Shown: positions 1 to 8,764, numbered from the stretch's first letter. The stretch: 64,000 nt of DNA from CAWFKW01 sp963816535 (GCA_963816535.1 CAWFKW010000006.1:62001-126000); one strand, 5' to 3'. A program made the numbers and translations. The notes: generated by a model not told the origin, from the letters alone.

Positions 1-29
1 CGGAATTCTGATAATTACTATGTTTATAC

Positions 30-43
30 ATGACTTAAGTCAT
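30..43. promoter_or_regulatory. 14-bp perfect palindrome, candidate operator upstream of the carboxyltransferase gene
   Basis: ATGACTTAAGTCAT is a perfect 14-bp dyad. It lies 23 bp upstream of TATTTTTG (66-73), which fits the Bacteroidetes -7 element TAnnTTTG, and no TTG/TTTG sits at the expected -33 position. A dyad replacing the -33 element is typical of an activator site, but overlap by a repressor is equally possible. The regulator is unknown. Confidence 0.35.
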
Positions 44-130
44 AGTTCCCGGCTGGTCATATTGTTATTTTTGTAAAGTGTAATGATGGCGCTTACTTAA
101 GGCGTCTGTTAAAATTTAATCTATTGTATC

Positions 131-1702
131 ATGGCAAAAGAGAAAGTTAGCGAAAGCGTAAGAAAATTAAGAGAATTAAGAGAAAAATCAAAGCTCGGAG
201 GCGGCGAGAAAAGAATAAAATCGCAGCACTCAAAAAATAAGCTGCTGGCGCGTGAAAGAATATACGTCCTGCTTGACAGAGATTCATTCGAGGAAATGGA
301 TGCATTTGTCGAACATCGTTCGCACAATTACGGAATGGAGAAAGAAAAATACCTGGGTGACGGAGTTATCACCGGCCACGGCACAATTGACGGCCGCCTT
401 GTTTTCGTTTTCAGCCAGGATTTTACCGTCTTCGGCGGCACACTTTCGGAAGCGCATGCTGAAAAAATTTGCAAGATAATGGACCACGCCAAAAGGCTGG
501 GGGCTCCGGTTATAGGCTTGAATGATTCGGGCGGAGCGAGAATACAGGAAGGTGTTGTTAGTCTTGGCGGATACGCTGATATTTTCCTGCGCAACACTTT
601 GATGTCGGGCGTTGTTCCGCAGATATCGGCCATACTCGGCCCGTGCGCCGGGGGCGCGGTTTATTCGCCTGCCATAACTGACTTTACATTGATGACAAAG
701 AAATCTAGCTTCATGTTTGTTACCGGCCCTAACGTTGTTAAGACCGTCACACATGAAGATGTTACGTTCGAAGATTTGGGCGGAGCCATGACGCACGCCG
801 TAAAATCAGGCGTGGCGCATTTTGCATTTGATAACGAGCTTGATTGCCTTATGGCTATAAGAAAGATGTTCTCTTACATGCCTTCTAGCTGGAAAGAGAA
901 GCCGCCATTTAAATCGACTAAAGACGCTGTTGACCGTTATGAAAAGGAACTTAATAATATCGTGCCCGAAGACACTACAAAAGCATATGACGCCAGAAAA
1001 GTAATTCAGCTGGTTGTAGATAAGGAAGGCGGCTCAAATTCGTTTATGGAGATACATGAACACTTTGCCCCTAATATTGTCGTTGGGTTTGCACGGCTTG
1101 GCGGAATGCCGGTCGGTATAGTCGCAAACCAGCCCAGCAAGATGGCTGGCGTGCTGGACGTAGATTCGTCCGTTAAAGGAGCACGCTTCGTAAGGTTCTG
1201 CGATGCGTTTAACATTCCGCTTGTTGTGTTCGAGGACGTTCCGGGATTTATGCCCGGCACTTACCAGGAGTGGCATGGAATTATCAAACAGGGAGCTAAG
1301 CTGCTTTATGCGTTTGCCGAGGCGACAGTCCCCAAAATTACGGTTATACTCCGTAAAGCATACGGCGGCGCTTATGACGTTATGAACTCAAAACATATAC
1401 GCGGTGATTTTAACTATGCGTGGCCGTTTGCCGAGATAGCTGTGATGGGCTCGCACGGCGCGGCTGAAATAATTTTCAAGAAAGAAATTGATGCATCGGG
1501 GGATCCCGCGAAAATGCTGACAGATAGAGTTGCTGAGTACAAGGAAAAATTTGCTAATCCATACGAAGCCGCTTCACGCGGATATATTGATGATGTAATA
1601 GAACCTACCGAAACGCGGCAAAAACTTATCAGAGCGCTGCAAATCTTACAAACAAAAGAAGATTCAAATCCGAAGAAAAAACACGGAAATATACCGCTGT
1701 AG
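131..1702 (+). CDS. Biotin-dependent acyl-CoA carboxyltransferase beta subunit (propionyl-/methylmalonyl-CoA type)
   Basis: This 523-residue protein has the full-length carboxyltransferase fold of the PccB/MmdA family, which moves carboxyl groups between biotin and propionyl-CoA or methylmalonyl-CoA in the cytoplasm. Family signatures include GGARIQEGVVSLGGYADIF and GPCAGGAVYSPAITDF in the N-terminal half (CoA-side oxyanion region), and VPGFMPGTYQE and KAYGGAYDVMNSK in the C-terminal half (biotin side). The start ATG gives a normal basic N-terminus. No biotin carboxylase, biotin carrier protein or sodium-pump subunit lies in the window, so propionyl-CoA carboxylase beta and methylmalonyl-CoA decarboxylase alpha cannot be separated here. 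The gene seems monocistronic, with its own candidate promoter and operator upstream. Confidence 0.93.
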   Translation: MAKEKVSESVRKLRELREKSKLGGGEKRIKSQHSKNKLLARERIYVLLDRDSFEEMDAFVEHRSHNYGMEKEKYLGDGVITGHGTIDGRLVFVFSQDFTVFGGTLSEAHAEKICKIMDHAKRLGAPVIGLNDSGGARIQEGVVSLGGYADIFLRNTLMSGVVPQISAILGPCAGGAVYSPAITDFTLMTKKSSFMFVTGPNVVKTVTHEDVTFEDLGGAMTHAVKSGVAHFAFDNELDCLMAIRKMFSYMPSSWKEKPPFKSTKDAVDRYEKELNNIVPEDTTKAYDARKVIQLVVDKEGGSNSFMEIHEHFAPNIVVGFARLGGMPVGIVANQPSKMAGVLDVDSSVKGARFVRFCDAFNIPLVVFEDVPGFMPGTYQEWHGIIKQGAKLLYAFAEATVPKITVILRKAYGGAYDVMNSKHIRGDFNYAWPFAEIAVMGSHGAAEIIFKKEIDASGDPAKMLTDRVAEYKEKFANPYEAASRGYIDDVIEPTETRQKLIRALQILQTKEDSNPKKKHGNIPL

Positions 1703-1736
1703 GCGGCTTAGTGCAAAAATTCTCGTCTAATTTGCA

Positions 1737-1765
1737 TTGAAAACCCATTAACAACACCTTATATT
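1737..1765 (+). promoter_or_regulatory. Sigma70-like promoter of the Ycf48-like cargo gene
   Basis: TTGAAA (1737-1742), a 17-bp spacer and TATATT (1760-1765) form a near-consensus sigma70 promoter. Transcription would begin near 1772, leaving a leader of about 20 nt before the ATG at 1791. Confidence 0.6.
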
Positions 1766-1790
1766 TACATTAACTTATTCCTTTAATGCT

Positions 1791-4007
1791 ATGAGCAGGA
1801 AATATATAGTTTTATTAGCATCACTTCTATTTTTCACATCGAATTGTTTCGGACAATCTGAATCTTGGCAAGTATTAAATATTGCCAGACCACTTACATC
1901 AATAAATTTTATTTCCCCTACTAAAGGATGGATATTTGGGGGCGATTTTTCTTATAAAACTATTGATGGTGGTATGACATGGAGTTTACCAATACAATTT
2001 TCTTTACCTGTTGGATCAATTCCTGTTTTTGGTATCAGATCACCTGAAACAATTTTTTTTATTGATAGCCTGAGAGGTTGGGCTTGTCAATATTCGGGTG
2101 TACTTTTGAAAACAACAAATGGATCGAGTAGTTGGAATTCAGTAAATACAGGATTTAATGTTACTTTGCAATCAATTTTTTTTATTAATAATAATACAGG
2201 ATGGGCAGGAGGCATACAGAGCTATCCTTTAGGGGTCATGATTAAAACAACAAATGGTGGAAACAATTGGTTTCCTCTATCACAAAACATGAATCATGAA
2301 GTAACGAATATTTTTTTTATTAATAGCTTTAAAGGTTTTTATTGTTCTCCTTTTACTGATACTATAGGAATCACATATAATGGTGGAAATAATTGGACCA
2401 ATATTAAAGTAGGCAATGGACAGCCGGTTAATATGTTATTTTTCAAAGATACTCTTAACGCGTGGGCTTTGGGAAATTATCATTATATTTCTAAAACTAC
2501 TGACGGTGGATTAAATTGGATCGTAATTCCTAATCAAATTGGTAATACTCAATATATTTATTTCTTAAATTTAAACACAGGTTGGATAACTGATCCGGGC
2601 GGAGGCATTTGGAAAAGTACGAATGGCGGAATTAATTGGTTTGTCCAAAGGTCGGGTATTGGAGGTTCTAACGGTTATCAGTCTTATGCTTTAGATGTAT
2701 ATTTTAAAGATGAAAATACCGGATGGGTTGGATGCGGTAATGGAATTATGTTACGGACTACAAATGGTGGAAATAACTGGTCGGACATAAATGACCCTCC
2801 GTTAAGTGAAGTGAGGTCACTAGACTTTGTTGATGAAAACACAGGTTGGGCATTATGCAATTTCTATAATTTGGATAACTTTTCATATATCTTTAAAACG
2901 ACAAATCGCGGGTATAATTGGATTAATGTATATTCAATAACTAATGTTATTCTCAATTCGCTGACATTTGTTAATAGCATTACAGGATATGTTTGCGGAG
3001 ATTCTGGAACAGTTCTGAAAACAACGGACGGAGGTAATAATTGGTCGAATATCAATTATGGGAATATCAATCAAAATTCGGTTAAATTCTTAAATACAAA
3101 TACGGGGTATATTTGCGGCTCAATCGGTTCAATTATCAAAACTACAAACGGAGGCATCAACTGGGTTAATCAACAAAGCAACATAAGAGCAAATTTGAAT
3201 TATATTCAATTTGTTGATCAGCAAAATGGTTTTATTGCAGCAGACAGCGGATATATATTGAAAACAGTAGATGGAGGTGAAAACTGGAATTTAACATTTC
3301 CATATAATAACAAATCTTATAGAGCTGTTTGTTTTATCAATCCTAATACAGGATTTGTAGTTGGTGACAGCCACACATACAACCCTTATCCAATTTCTAA
3401 CACTGTTGTTGTTAAAACAATAAATGCAGGTTTAAACTGGACAATTTCAATAAACGATGGCGATGGGGGCTACTACTATTTCAGTGATGTTTTGTTCCTG
3501 AATGATCAAATTGGTTGGGTTGTTTCTTCAGATAACGGTTTAGGGTATATTAAAAAAACTACTAATGGAGGGTTGAGTTGGATTCAATCATTTGGTCCTT
3601 TGGGACCGGACTATTATGGCGATAGTGGCTTGAACTGCATTTTTTCTTTGGGCGAAAATTATACTTGGGTAGGCGGTGGTAGCGGAGCTATAATTTCTAC
3701 CACATCTCCAATTAGTATCAATCCAATAAATTTCAGAATTCCAGAAAAGTTTTCTTTATCCCAAAACTACCCCAATCCATTTAATCCGCAAACGAAGATT
3801 AAGTTTGATATATCTAAACAGTCATTTGCTAAGCTGATTATTTATGATATTCTCGGCAGAGAAGTTGCAACGCTTGTTAATGAAGATTTAAAACCCGGAA
3901 CGTATTCATTCGATTGGGATGGCAGTAATTATGCCAGCGGGATTTATTTTTATCAGTTAGTTGTTGGCGATTATGCGAAAACTATGAAGATGGTGTTAAT
4001 AAAATAG
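1791..4007 (+). CDS. Secreted Ycf48/BNR-type beta-propeller repeat protein with T9SS sorting domain
   Basis: The 738-residue protein begins with a clear Sec signal peptide (hydrophobic core after MSRKY, likely cleavage after CFGQ). It then carries 13 copies of a KTTNGGxNW-type motif spaced through residues 60-610, typical of Ycf48/sortilin-like beta-propeller blades. The last 85 residues are a T9SS type A sorting domain (SLSQNYPNPFNPQTKIKF, then YDILGREVATL, ASGIYFYQL, TMKMVLIK). It is probably exported across the outer membrane and anchored or released. The substrate is unknown. Base composition is visibly more AT-rich than the carboxyltransferase gene before it or the operon after it, which may reflect transfer or relaxed selection. 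Confidence 0.85.
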   Translation: MSRKYIVLLASLLFFTSNCFGQSESWQVLNIARPLTSINFISPTKGWIFGGDFSYKTIDGGMTWSLPIQFSLPVGSIPVFGIRSPETIFFIDSLRGWACQYSGVLLKTTNGSSSWNSVNTGFNVTLQSIFFINNNTGWAGGIQSYPLGVMIKTTNGGNNWFPLSQNMNHEVTNIFFINSFKGFYCSPFTDTIGITYNGGNNWTNIKVGNGQPVNMLFFKDTLNAWALGNYHYISKTTDGGLNWIVIPNQIGNTQYIYFLNLNTGWITDPGGGIWKSTNGGINWFVQRSGIGGSNGYQSYALDVYFKDENTGWVGCGNGIMLRTTNGGNNWSDINDPPLSEVRSLDFVDENTGWALCNFYNLDNFSYIFKTTNRGYNWINVYSITNVILNSLTFVNSITGYVCGDSGTVLKTTDGGNNWSNINYGNINQNSVKFLNTNTGYICGSIGSIIKTTNGGINWVNQQSNIRANLNYIQFVDQQNGFIAADSGYILKTVDGGENWNLTFPYNNKSYRAVCFINPNTGFVVGDSHTYNPYPISNTVVVKTINAGLNWTISINDGDGGYYYFSDVLFLNDQIGWVVSSDNGLGYIKKTTNGGLSWIQSFGPLGPDYYGDSGLNCIFSLGENYTWVGGGSGAIISTTSPISINPINFRIPEKFSLSQNYPNPFNPQTKIKFDISKQSFAKLIIYDILGREVATLVNEDLKPGTYSFDWDGSNYASGIYFYQLVVGDYAKTMKMVLIK

Positions 4008-4048
4008 GGTCATTTAGATCTCTGCTTTCGCGGGGACAAGTTGTTTAT

Positions 4049-4855
4049 CTATTTCCACGCCGGTTCGAACACTCTTGATATTTTAAGGGCCTTGCCTGTA
4101 GTTGTATCAATATTAACAATAACGCCGCTTAGCTTTACGTCGCCTTCGGCAATTTCCTGCTTCTGGGGAGTCTGGTAATAGAAACGATTTATTGAACCTT
4201 CCTTCTTGCTGCCTATAACTCCGTCAAAGCCGCCTGTCATGCCTGCATCAGTAATGTATGCTGTGCCGTTTGGCAAAATGTGTTCATCGGCAGTCTGCAC
4301 GTGTGTATGTGTTCCAATTACTGCGGATACTTTGCCGTCCATATACCAGCCAAACGCAATTTTTTCAGCCGATGCCTCGCCGTGGAAATCGACAAGTATC
4401 ATATTGGTTTCACGTTTCATTCTCTCGGCAATTTTATGCGCCGTCCTGAATGGGCAGTTGAGGGTTGAAATATAAACTCTTCCCAGAACATTTATTACTC
4501 CAAGCTTGAACAATCCTCCGTCAACAGTCACGGGATAAACCATAAATCCCTTCCCGTAAACGTCATCATGATGATTTGCCGGCCGGAGCAGCCTTACTTC
4601 CTCCGCGATATATTTTAACGATTGAAGCTTGCTGAACGTATGGTTGCCGCCGGTCAGGCAGTTTATGCCGGCGTCAAAAGCGCGCTTCCCGTCTTTTTCA
4701 AGAATGCCTTTGCCCTGCGAAATGTTCTCGCCGTTGGCTATTACGAAATGAATTTTATTTGAGTGAACGATCTTCTTCAGATGTTCTTCAATATACTTCA
4801 GCCCGGGTTCGCCGATTATATCGCCTATGAATAGTATGTTAAGTGTTTGAGACAA
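4049..4855 (-). CDS. YmdB-family metallophosphoesterase (TIGR00282 type)
   Basis: This 268-residue protein matches the YmdB-like calcineurin-fold phosphoesterases: IGDIIGEPG at the N-terminus, ANGENISQGKGI and GGNHTF for metal binding, then IGTHTHVQTADE and DAGMTGGFDGVIG near residues 180-215. In Bacillus, YmdB hydrolyses cyclic nucleotides and affects biofilm and motility decisions; the role here is inferred from the family only. Length is normal. It is the last gene of a minus-strand run from the glycosyltransferase at 8483, 28 bp downstream of panB. That spacer contains the short tandem repeat near 4862-4890. Confidence 0.88.
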   Translation of the reverse strand: MSQTLNILFIGDIIGEPGLKYIEEHLKKIVHSNKIHFVIANGENISQGKGILEKDGKRAFDAGINCLTGGNHTFSKLQSLKYIAEEVRLLRPANHHDDVYGKGFMVYPVTVDGGLFKLGVINVLGRVYISTLNCPFRTAHKIAERMKRETNMILVDFHGEASAEKIAFGWYMDGKVSAVIGTHTHVQTADEHILPNGTAYITDAGMTGGFDGVIGSKKEGSINRFYYQTPQKQEIAEGDVKLSGVIVNIDTTTGKALKISRVFEPAWK

Positions 4856-4861
4856 GAATCA

Positions 4862-4890
4862 GTTAGTAGTGAATAGTTAATAGTTAATAG
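4862..4890. repeat. Short AT-rich tandem repeat between panB and the YmdB-like gene
   Basis: GTTAGTAGTGAATAGTTAATAGTTAATAG contains two perfect and at least one degenerate copy of the 9-nt unit AATAGTTAA. Its third copy reaches the panB stop region. It resembles the other short tandem repeats in this window (13000, 42490, 56251) in being a low-copy slippage-prone array. Confidence 0.6.
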
Positions 4891-5690
4891 CTTTCTTTCT
4901 TCGCCGGGAACTTCTTCGCTTTAACGTCTTTAATATAGTTCTTAAACGCATTTTTTGAAAGCTCTGCTACATCCGCGTACCTTCTCACAAACCTGGGGCG
5001 GAACATTTCAGTCATTCCGAGCATGTCATATGTTACAAGTATCTGCCCGTCGCAGTGAACTCCCGCGCCAATGCCTATTGTGGGTATCTTAAGCGACTTT
5101 GTTACCTTTGCGGCAAGCGCCGCCGGTATCTTTTCAAGCACTATTCCAAAACAGCCCGCTTCCTGCAGGATCTTTGCGTCCTTTTGTATCTGTCTCGCTT
5201 CTTTGGGATCCGTCCCGCGTGTTACGTAAGTGCCGAATATATTGATCGACTGCGGCGTCAGTCCAAGGTGCCCCATTACGGGAATGCCAACGCCTACAAG
5301 GTGCTTTACGACTTCGGCAATTCTCTCGCCGCCTTCAAGCTTTACAGCATCGGCCCCGGTTTCTTTCATTACCCGCCCGCAGTTTCTAACTGATTCTTTC
5401 AGGTCGACATGATAGCTCATAAACGGAAGATCGACAACCAAAAGCGCCGTATGAATGGCCTTCTTCACTATCTTAGCATGGTATATAATTTCATCAAGCG
5501 TTACGGTAAGCGTGGTATTATTACCCTGCACAACATTGCCCAGCGAATCGCCTACCAGAACCACGTCAATTCCGCATTCTTCAAGATAACGCGCCATCAA
5601 AAAATCATATGCAGTGAGAGCGGATATTTTTACCCCGGTCTGTTTCATTGTAATGAGGCGCTTTGTAGTTATTTTTTTACGTTCCGGCAT
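4884..5690 (-). CDS. panB: 3-methyl-2-oxobutanoate hydroxymethyltransferase
   Basis: PanB transfers a hydroxymethyl group from methylene-tetrahydrofolate to alpha-ketoisovalerate, the first committed step of pantothenate and CoA synthesis. The 268-residue length is standard. Signatures: VGDSLGNVVQG near residue 46 with the metal-binding Asp, DLPFMSYH, AVKLEGG near 115, and VMGHLGLTPQS near 137. AGGAAA sits just upstream of the ATG. The gene lies 22 bp downstream of the LipM-like gene. coaD, the penultimate step of CoA synthesis, is 18 kb away, so the pathway is scattered. Confidence 0.96.
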   Translation of the reverse strand: MPERKKITTKRLITMKQTGVKISALTAYDFLMARYLEECGIDVVLVGDSLGNVVQGNNTTLTVTLDEIIYHAKIVKKAIHTALLVVDLPFMSYHVDLKESVRNCGRVMKETGADAVKLEGGERIAEVVKHLVGVGIPVMGHLGLTPQSINIFGTYVTRGTDPKEARQIQKDAKILQEAGCFGIVLEKIPAALAAKVTKSLKIPTIGIGAGVHCDGQILVTYDMLGMTEMFRPRFVRRYADVAELSKNAFKNYIKDVKAKKFPAKKESY

Positions 5691-5712
5691 TTTCCTTTTT
5701 CATTGGTTCGTT

Positions 5713-6585
5713 CTAGTTTAATATGCTTTCGCGGTCAATGGCCCTCATCGCTATAAGCTCTGCGAGGCGGTCTATCGTGGAAAACCTGATGTTATATGTA
5801 GTTTCAAAACCCCTAAAAATGGCGTCGCCGGTTTCTTTGCACGAAATGCTACGGCCCAGAATATCGTTAAGGCAGGTTGTTTTTTCCTCGATATCATTCC
5901 TCATCCTTTCTTTTTCAGGTCCGGAAGCCATAAGATAATTCACAATGGTTTTGTGATGGCCGCCTATTAATACCGAACCGTGCTGCAATATAATATCGCC
6001 TGTTTCAGGCGAGTTAAACTTCCTCTGCGCGCTGCCTACCAGCTTTTTGCCAAGGTGATTTATTTCATTCTTTACCTGCGAGTTAAAACAGAGGTTATAC
6101 ATCCCGGTCTTTATCAGGTCGTGCAGATCAGGCATATCTTTTGTAAAAGATATCTTTGCCAGGTTCGGGTTCCGCGCTTCTATCATTTTCAGCCCGTTAA
6201 GTATTGCCAAAGAAATTTCGCGGTATGTGTCCCGTATGGGTTTATCAGACTTCATCACAACAGAATAAGTCAGCTCTTCGGAATGAAGCACTGCTCTCCC
6301 GCCTGTAGGCCTCTCAACAATATCGATATTATTTATCCTGCAAGCTTCATCGTCTATCTTCAAAGCTGACGGCGTGCGCGACTGGTTGTAACCCAGTGAT
6401 ATTGCATACGGTTTCCATCTGTAAAACCTGAGATAGCTATCGCCTGTCGCGCGGCATTTTTCAACTAGCCCAAGGTCGTATTCCATATTGAATTTCCCGG
6501 TCTGGCTTCCTGAATCAATAAAATGCCATTTTGATACGCCGGGCAATTTCGTTTTCTTTAAGGAATTACTTTCTGATGATTCCAC
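5713..6585 (-). CDS. Lipoate/octanoate-protein ligase-family enzyme, probably LipM-type octanoyltransferase
   Basis: This 290-residue protein belongs to the biotin/lipoate A/B ligase fold. The pocket motif RPTGGRAVLH is at residues 92-101, and KKLVGSAQRK followed by ILQHGSVLI is near 180-206. A cysteine (C166) about 14 residues before the conserved lysine matches the acyl-thioester cysteine of Bacillus LipM, which moves octanoyl groups from acyl carrier protein to GcvH. LipM is therefore favoured over an ATP-dependent LplA. The start is GTG at 6585 and overlaps the 3' end of lpxA by 20 nt, suggesting translational coupling. A LipL or GcvH partner is not in the window. Confidence 0.75.
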   Translation of the reverse strand: MESSESNSLKKTKLPGVSKWHFIDSGSQTGKFNMEYDLGLVEKCRATGDSYLRFYRWKPYAISLGYNQSRTPSALKIDDEACRINNIDIVERPTGGRAVLHSEELTYSVVMKSDKPIRDTYREISLAILNGLKMIEARNPNLAKISFTKDMPDLHDLIKTGMYNLCFNSQVKNEINHLGKKLVGSAQRKFNSPETGDIILQHGSVLIGGHHKTIVNYLMASGPEKERMRNDIEEKTTCLNDILGRSISCKETGDAIFRGFETTYNIRFSTIDRLAELIAMRAIDRESILN

Positions 6586-7342
6586 GTTCGCTTGACTCTA
6601 TAAATGTTATGATATTCTTCACCTCATCTGTCATGGGCACGGAATCCTTAACCGCTTTCAGCGCGTCGCTGATATTGTAAGTCGAACCGTATACGTAATT
6701 GTACGTCTGTTTTATGTGCTTTATTTGTTCCTCTCCGAATCCTCTGCGTTTCAGCCCGACAAGGTTTAAGCCTTTGTAATTCAGCGGCATGCCGCCGGCG
6801 AGAATATAGGGCGGCACATCCTGGGTAACCCGCGCGCTGAATGCGATAAAGCTATGAGCCCCTATCCTGACAAACTGGTGGATGCCTACAAGTCCGCCGA
6901 TAATTACCCAATCCTGTATTTTAACATGGCCGCCCATGTTAACCGCGTTTGAAATTATGACGTTGCTCCCGATTTCCGAATCATGTGGAATATGCACGTA
7001 TGACATCAGGTAACTCGAACTTCCAATAACCGTTTTTCCGCTGTGAGCGGTGCCCCTGCTGATTGTGGCAAATTCGCGAATCACAGTATTTTCGCCTATC
7101 TCAAGCGTTGTTTTTTCGCCCCCGAATTTAAGATCCTGCGGCTCTGCGCCGAGTACTGCTGAATGGAATATCCTGCAGCCTTTGCTTATCCGCGTTCCGT
7201 TGTTTATCCTGACGGAGCTGTCAATCTTTACGTTATCGCCAATTACCACATCGTCATCAATTACCGTAAACGGCCCGATATCTATATTATCACCAAGTTT
7301 CACATTCGGTGAAACTACAGCCCTGTCGTTTATTCTGTTCAT
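6566..7342 (-). CDS. lpxA: Acyl-ACP--UDP-N-acetylglucosamine O-acyltransferase
   Basis: LpxA adds the first acyl chain to UDP-GlcNAc in lipid A synthesis, which shows the organism makes LPS. The 258 residues form a left-handed parallel beta-helix of hexapeptide repeats (about residues 5-185), including HIPHDSEIGSNVIISN, NMGGHVKIQDWVIIGG and IHQFVRIGAHSFI with the catalytic-type His. A helical C-terminus with GLKRRGF follows, as in the family. No other lpx gene is nearby, whereas many Bacteroidetes fuse or pair it with lpxC/fabZ. It is 13 bp downstream of the glycosyltransferase and overlaps the LipM-like gene. Confidence 0.95.
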   Translation of the reverse strand: MNRINDRAVVSPNVKLGDNIDIGPFTVIDDDVVIGDNVKIDSSVRINNGTRISKGCRIFHSAVLGAEPQDLKFGGEKTTLEIGENTVIREFATISRGTAHSGKTVIGSSSYLMSYVHIPHDSEIGSNVIISNAVNMGGHVKIQDWVIIGGLVGIHQFVRIGAHSFIAFSARVTQDVPPYILAGGMPLNYKGLNLVGLKRRGFGEEQIKHIKQTYNYVYGSTYNISDALKAVKDSVPMTDEVKNIITFIESSERGIIRK

Positions 7343-7355
7343 TTATAGAAAGCCT

Positions 7356-8483
7356 TTAGATGAGAGTTTTATCAATTATTATGTTGTCAATTTCAGAAGA
7401 GCTTTTGGTTATCATTTCGGCGATAAGCCCTAATGAGAAAAACTGCGCTCCCACGATTGTGAAAAGTATTGCGATAAAAAACAACGGCCTGCCTTCGATT
7501 GGTATTTGTTCGGCGAATTTCATAATCGTCAGGTACGATAATATCGCAAAGCCTGCGACGAAGCTTAGAAGTCCTACGCTCCCAAAAAAGTGAAGAGGGC
7601 GTTTTATGTACTTGTTTGTGAATAAGACCGTGGACAGGTCAAAAAAACCGTTAAAAAATCTCGAAATACCGAATTTGGTCTTCCCGTATTTTCGTTCATG
7701 ATGAGTGACCGGAATTTCGGCAACCCTGAACCCCGATAGATATGCCAGCGCCGGTATATACCTGTGCATTTCACCGTAAACTTTAATATTTTTCACCACG
7801 TCTTTAACGTAAGCTTTCAGGCCGCAGTTATAGTCGTGAAGCTTCAGGCCCACCATCATGCTGGTCGCCATATTAAAAATTTTGGAAGTTTGATTCTTAA
7901 TGAACGGGTCATGTCTTATCTTTTTCCACCCTGAAACAAGGTCATATCCCTCGTTCAGCTTCTCGATGAGCGCCGGTATTTCTTCAGGGTCGTCCTGCAG
8001 ATCCGAATCCATTGTGATAATGTAGTCGCCTTTGGCGGCTTTGAATCCCTGCTGCAGCGCCGCCGATTTTCCGTAATTCCGCCTGAACTTAATACACTTA
8101 AACCTGCTGTTGACCCTGTTTACTTCTTTTATCTTGTTGAACGAATTATCAGTGCTTCCATCGTCCACAAAAATCACTTCATAATTCGCTCTCAGGCTTT
8201 CAAGTACTTTTTTCAGAGCTATAGAGAGCTCAACGATCGATTCCTCCTCATTATAAAGAGGGATAACCACCGAGATTATTTTATTATTCAGGTTAAGACC
8301 GGGAGCTGGATTTTGGTTCTGCTTTTGGTTGTATCTCTTGAAGTTTCTGTTTCTTCTGTAAAAATTCCTGTTTTGGTTCTTTTTTTCCGGCACATTCGTT
8401 TGCGGCGTCTTTTGAACCGCGGCGGGAATGCCGCTGCCTGGATCCTTCATATTTTGCTCGTTTCTGTCCTCGCTATTTGCCAT
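7356..8483 (-). CDS. Family 2 glycosyltransferase, DPM/GtrB type, with an unusual basic N-terminal extension
   Basis: From the ATG at 8483 (an alternative ATG at 8501 adds six residues) the protein has 375 residues. The GT2 catalytic domain starts at SVVIPLYNEEESI and contains FVDDGSTDNS, the DxD motif in ITMDSDLQDDPEEIP, and a C-terminal pair of membrane helices (LHFFGSVGLLSFVAGFAIL, then FFIAILFTIVGAQFFSLGL). Such enzymes transfer sugars from nucleotide donors to polyprenyl phosphate at the cytoplasmic membrane. The first 65 residues or so are extra: low complexity, rich in Asn, Gln, Arg and Lys, and predicted disordered. The gene heads the lpxA/lipM/panB/ymdB run. Confidence 0.85.
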   Translation of the reverse strand: MANSEDRNEQNMKDPGSGIPAAVQKTPQTNVPEKKNQNRNFYRRNRNFKRYNQKQNQNPAPGLNLNNKIISVVIPLYNEEESIVELSIALKKVLESLRANYEVIFVDDGSTDNSFNKIKEVNRVNSRFKCIKFRRNYGKSAALQQGFKAAKGDYIITMDSDLQDDPEEIPALIEKLNEGYDLVSGWKKIRHDPFIKNQTSKIFNMATSMMVGLKLHDYNCGLKAYVKDVVKNIKVYGEMHRYIPALAYLSGFRVAEIPVTHHERKYGKTKFGISRFFNGFFDLSTVLFTNKYIKRPLHFFGSVGLLSFVAGFAILSYLTIMKFAEQIPIEGRPLFFIAILFTIVGAQFFSLGLIAEMITKSSSEIDNIIIDKTLI

Positions 8484-8580
8484 AAATTTTATATAAAACA
8501 AATAAAATTAACCAATAAAGCTTATAAAAAAAAGCCTATTAGAGGTTCTTTTTTACGGCAGATTGCGTATAAGAAAGCGA

Positions 8581-8634
8581 ATTCCCCCTTCAGAAGGGGT
8601 TCCGAAGGGGGAGCGCTTGTCCGCCTGGTGCGGA
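8581..8634. repeat. Palindromic intergenic repeat (CCCCCTTC/GAAGGGGG plus GTCCGC/GCGGAC hairpins)
   Basis: Two adjacent inverted repeats. The first has arms TCCCCCTTC and GAAGGGGGA around an AGAAGGGGTTCC centre; the second is GTCCGC CTGGT GCGGAC. The same style of C-run/G-run palindrome recurs at 40150, 42650, 56355 and 59079, so these look like one dispersed REP-like family. Confidence 0.6.
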
Positions 8635-8744
8635 CCTGCCTATGTGTAACAAAATCCATAGCTGAAAGATGAAAGAACAGACCTTTGAGTTTATTCTAAA
8701 TTATGCATCGATATGTAAAAATGATTCATCTGAATGTAACAAAA

Positions 8745-8764
8745 TGTAAGCGGGATTACTTACA
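8745..8764. promoter_or_regulatory. Inverted repeat TGTAAG-N8-CTTACA, possible regulator site
   Basis: A perfect 6-bp dyad with an 8-bp spacer lies in the divergent promoter region of dedA and the glycosyltransferase. Its geometry suits a dimeric regulator. There is no direct evidence of function. Confidence 0.25.

Noticed and set aside
284..796. 170-residue minus-strand ORF within the carboxyltransferase gene
   Set aside because: It is a shadow of a well-supported coding frame on the plus strand with no family features of its own.
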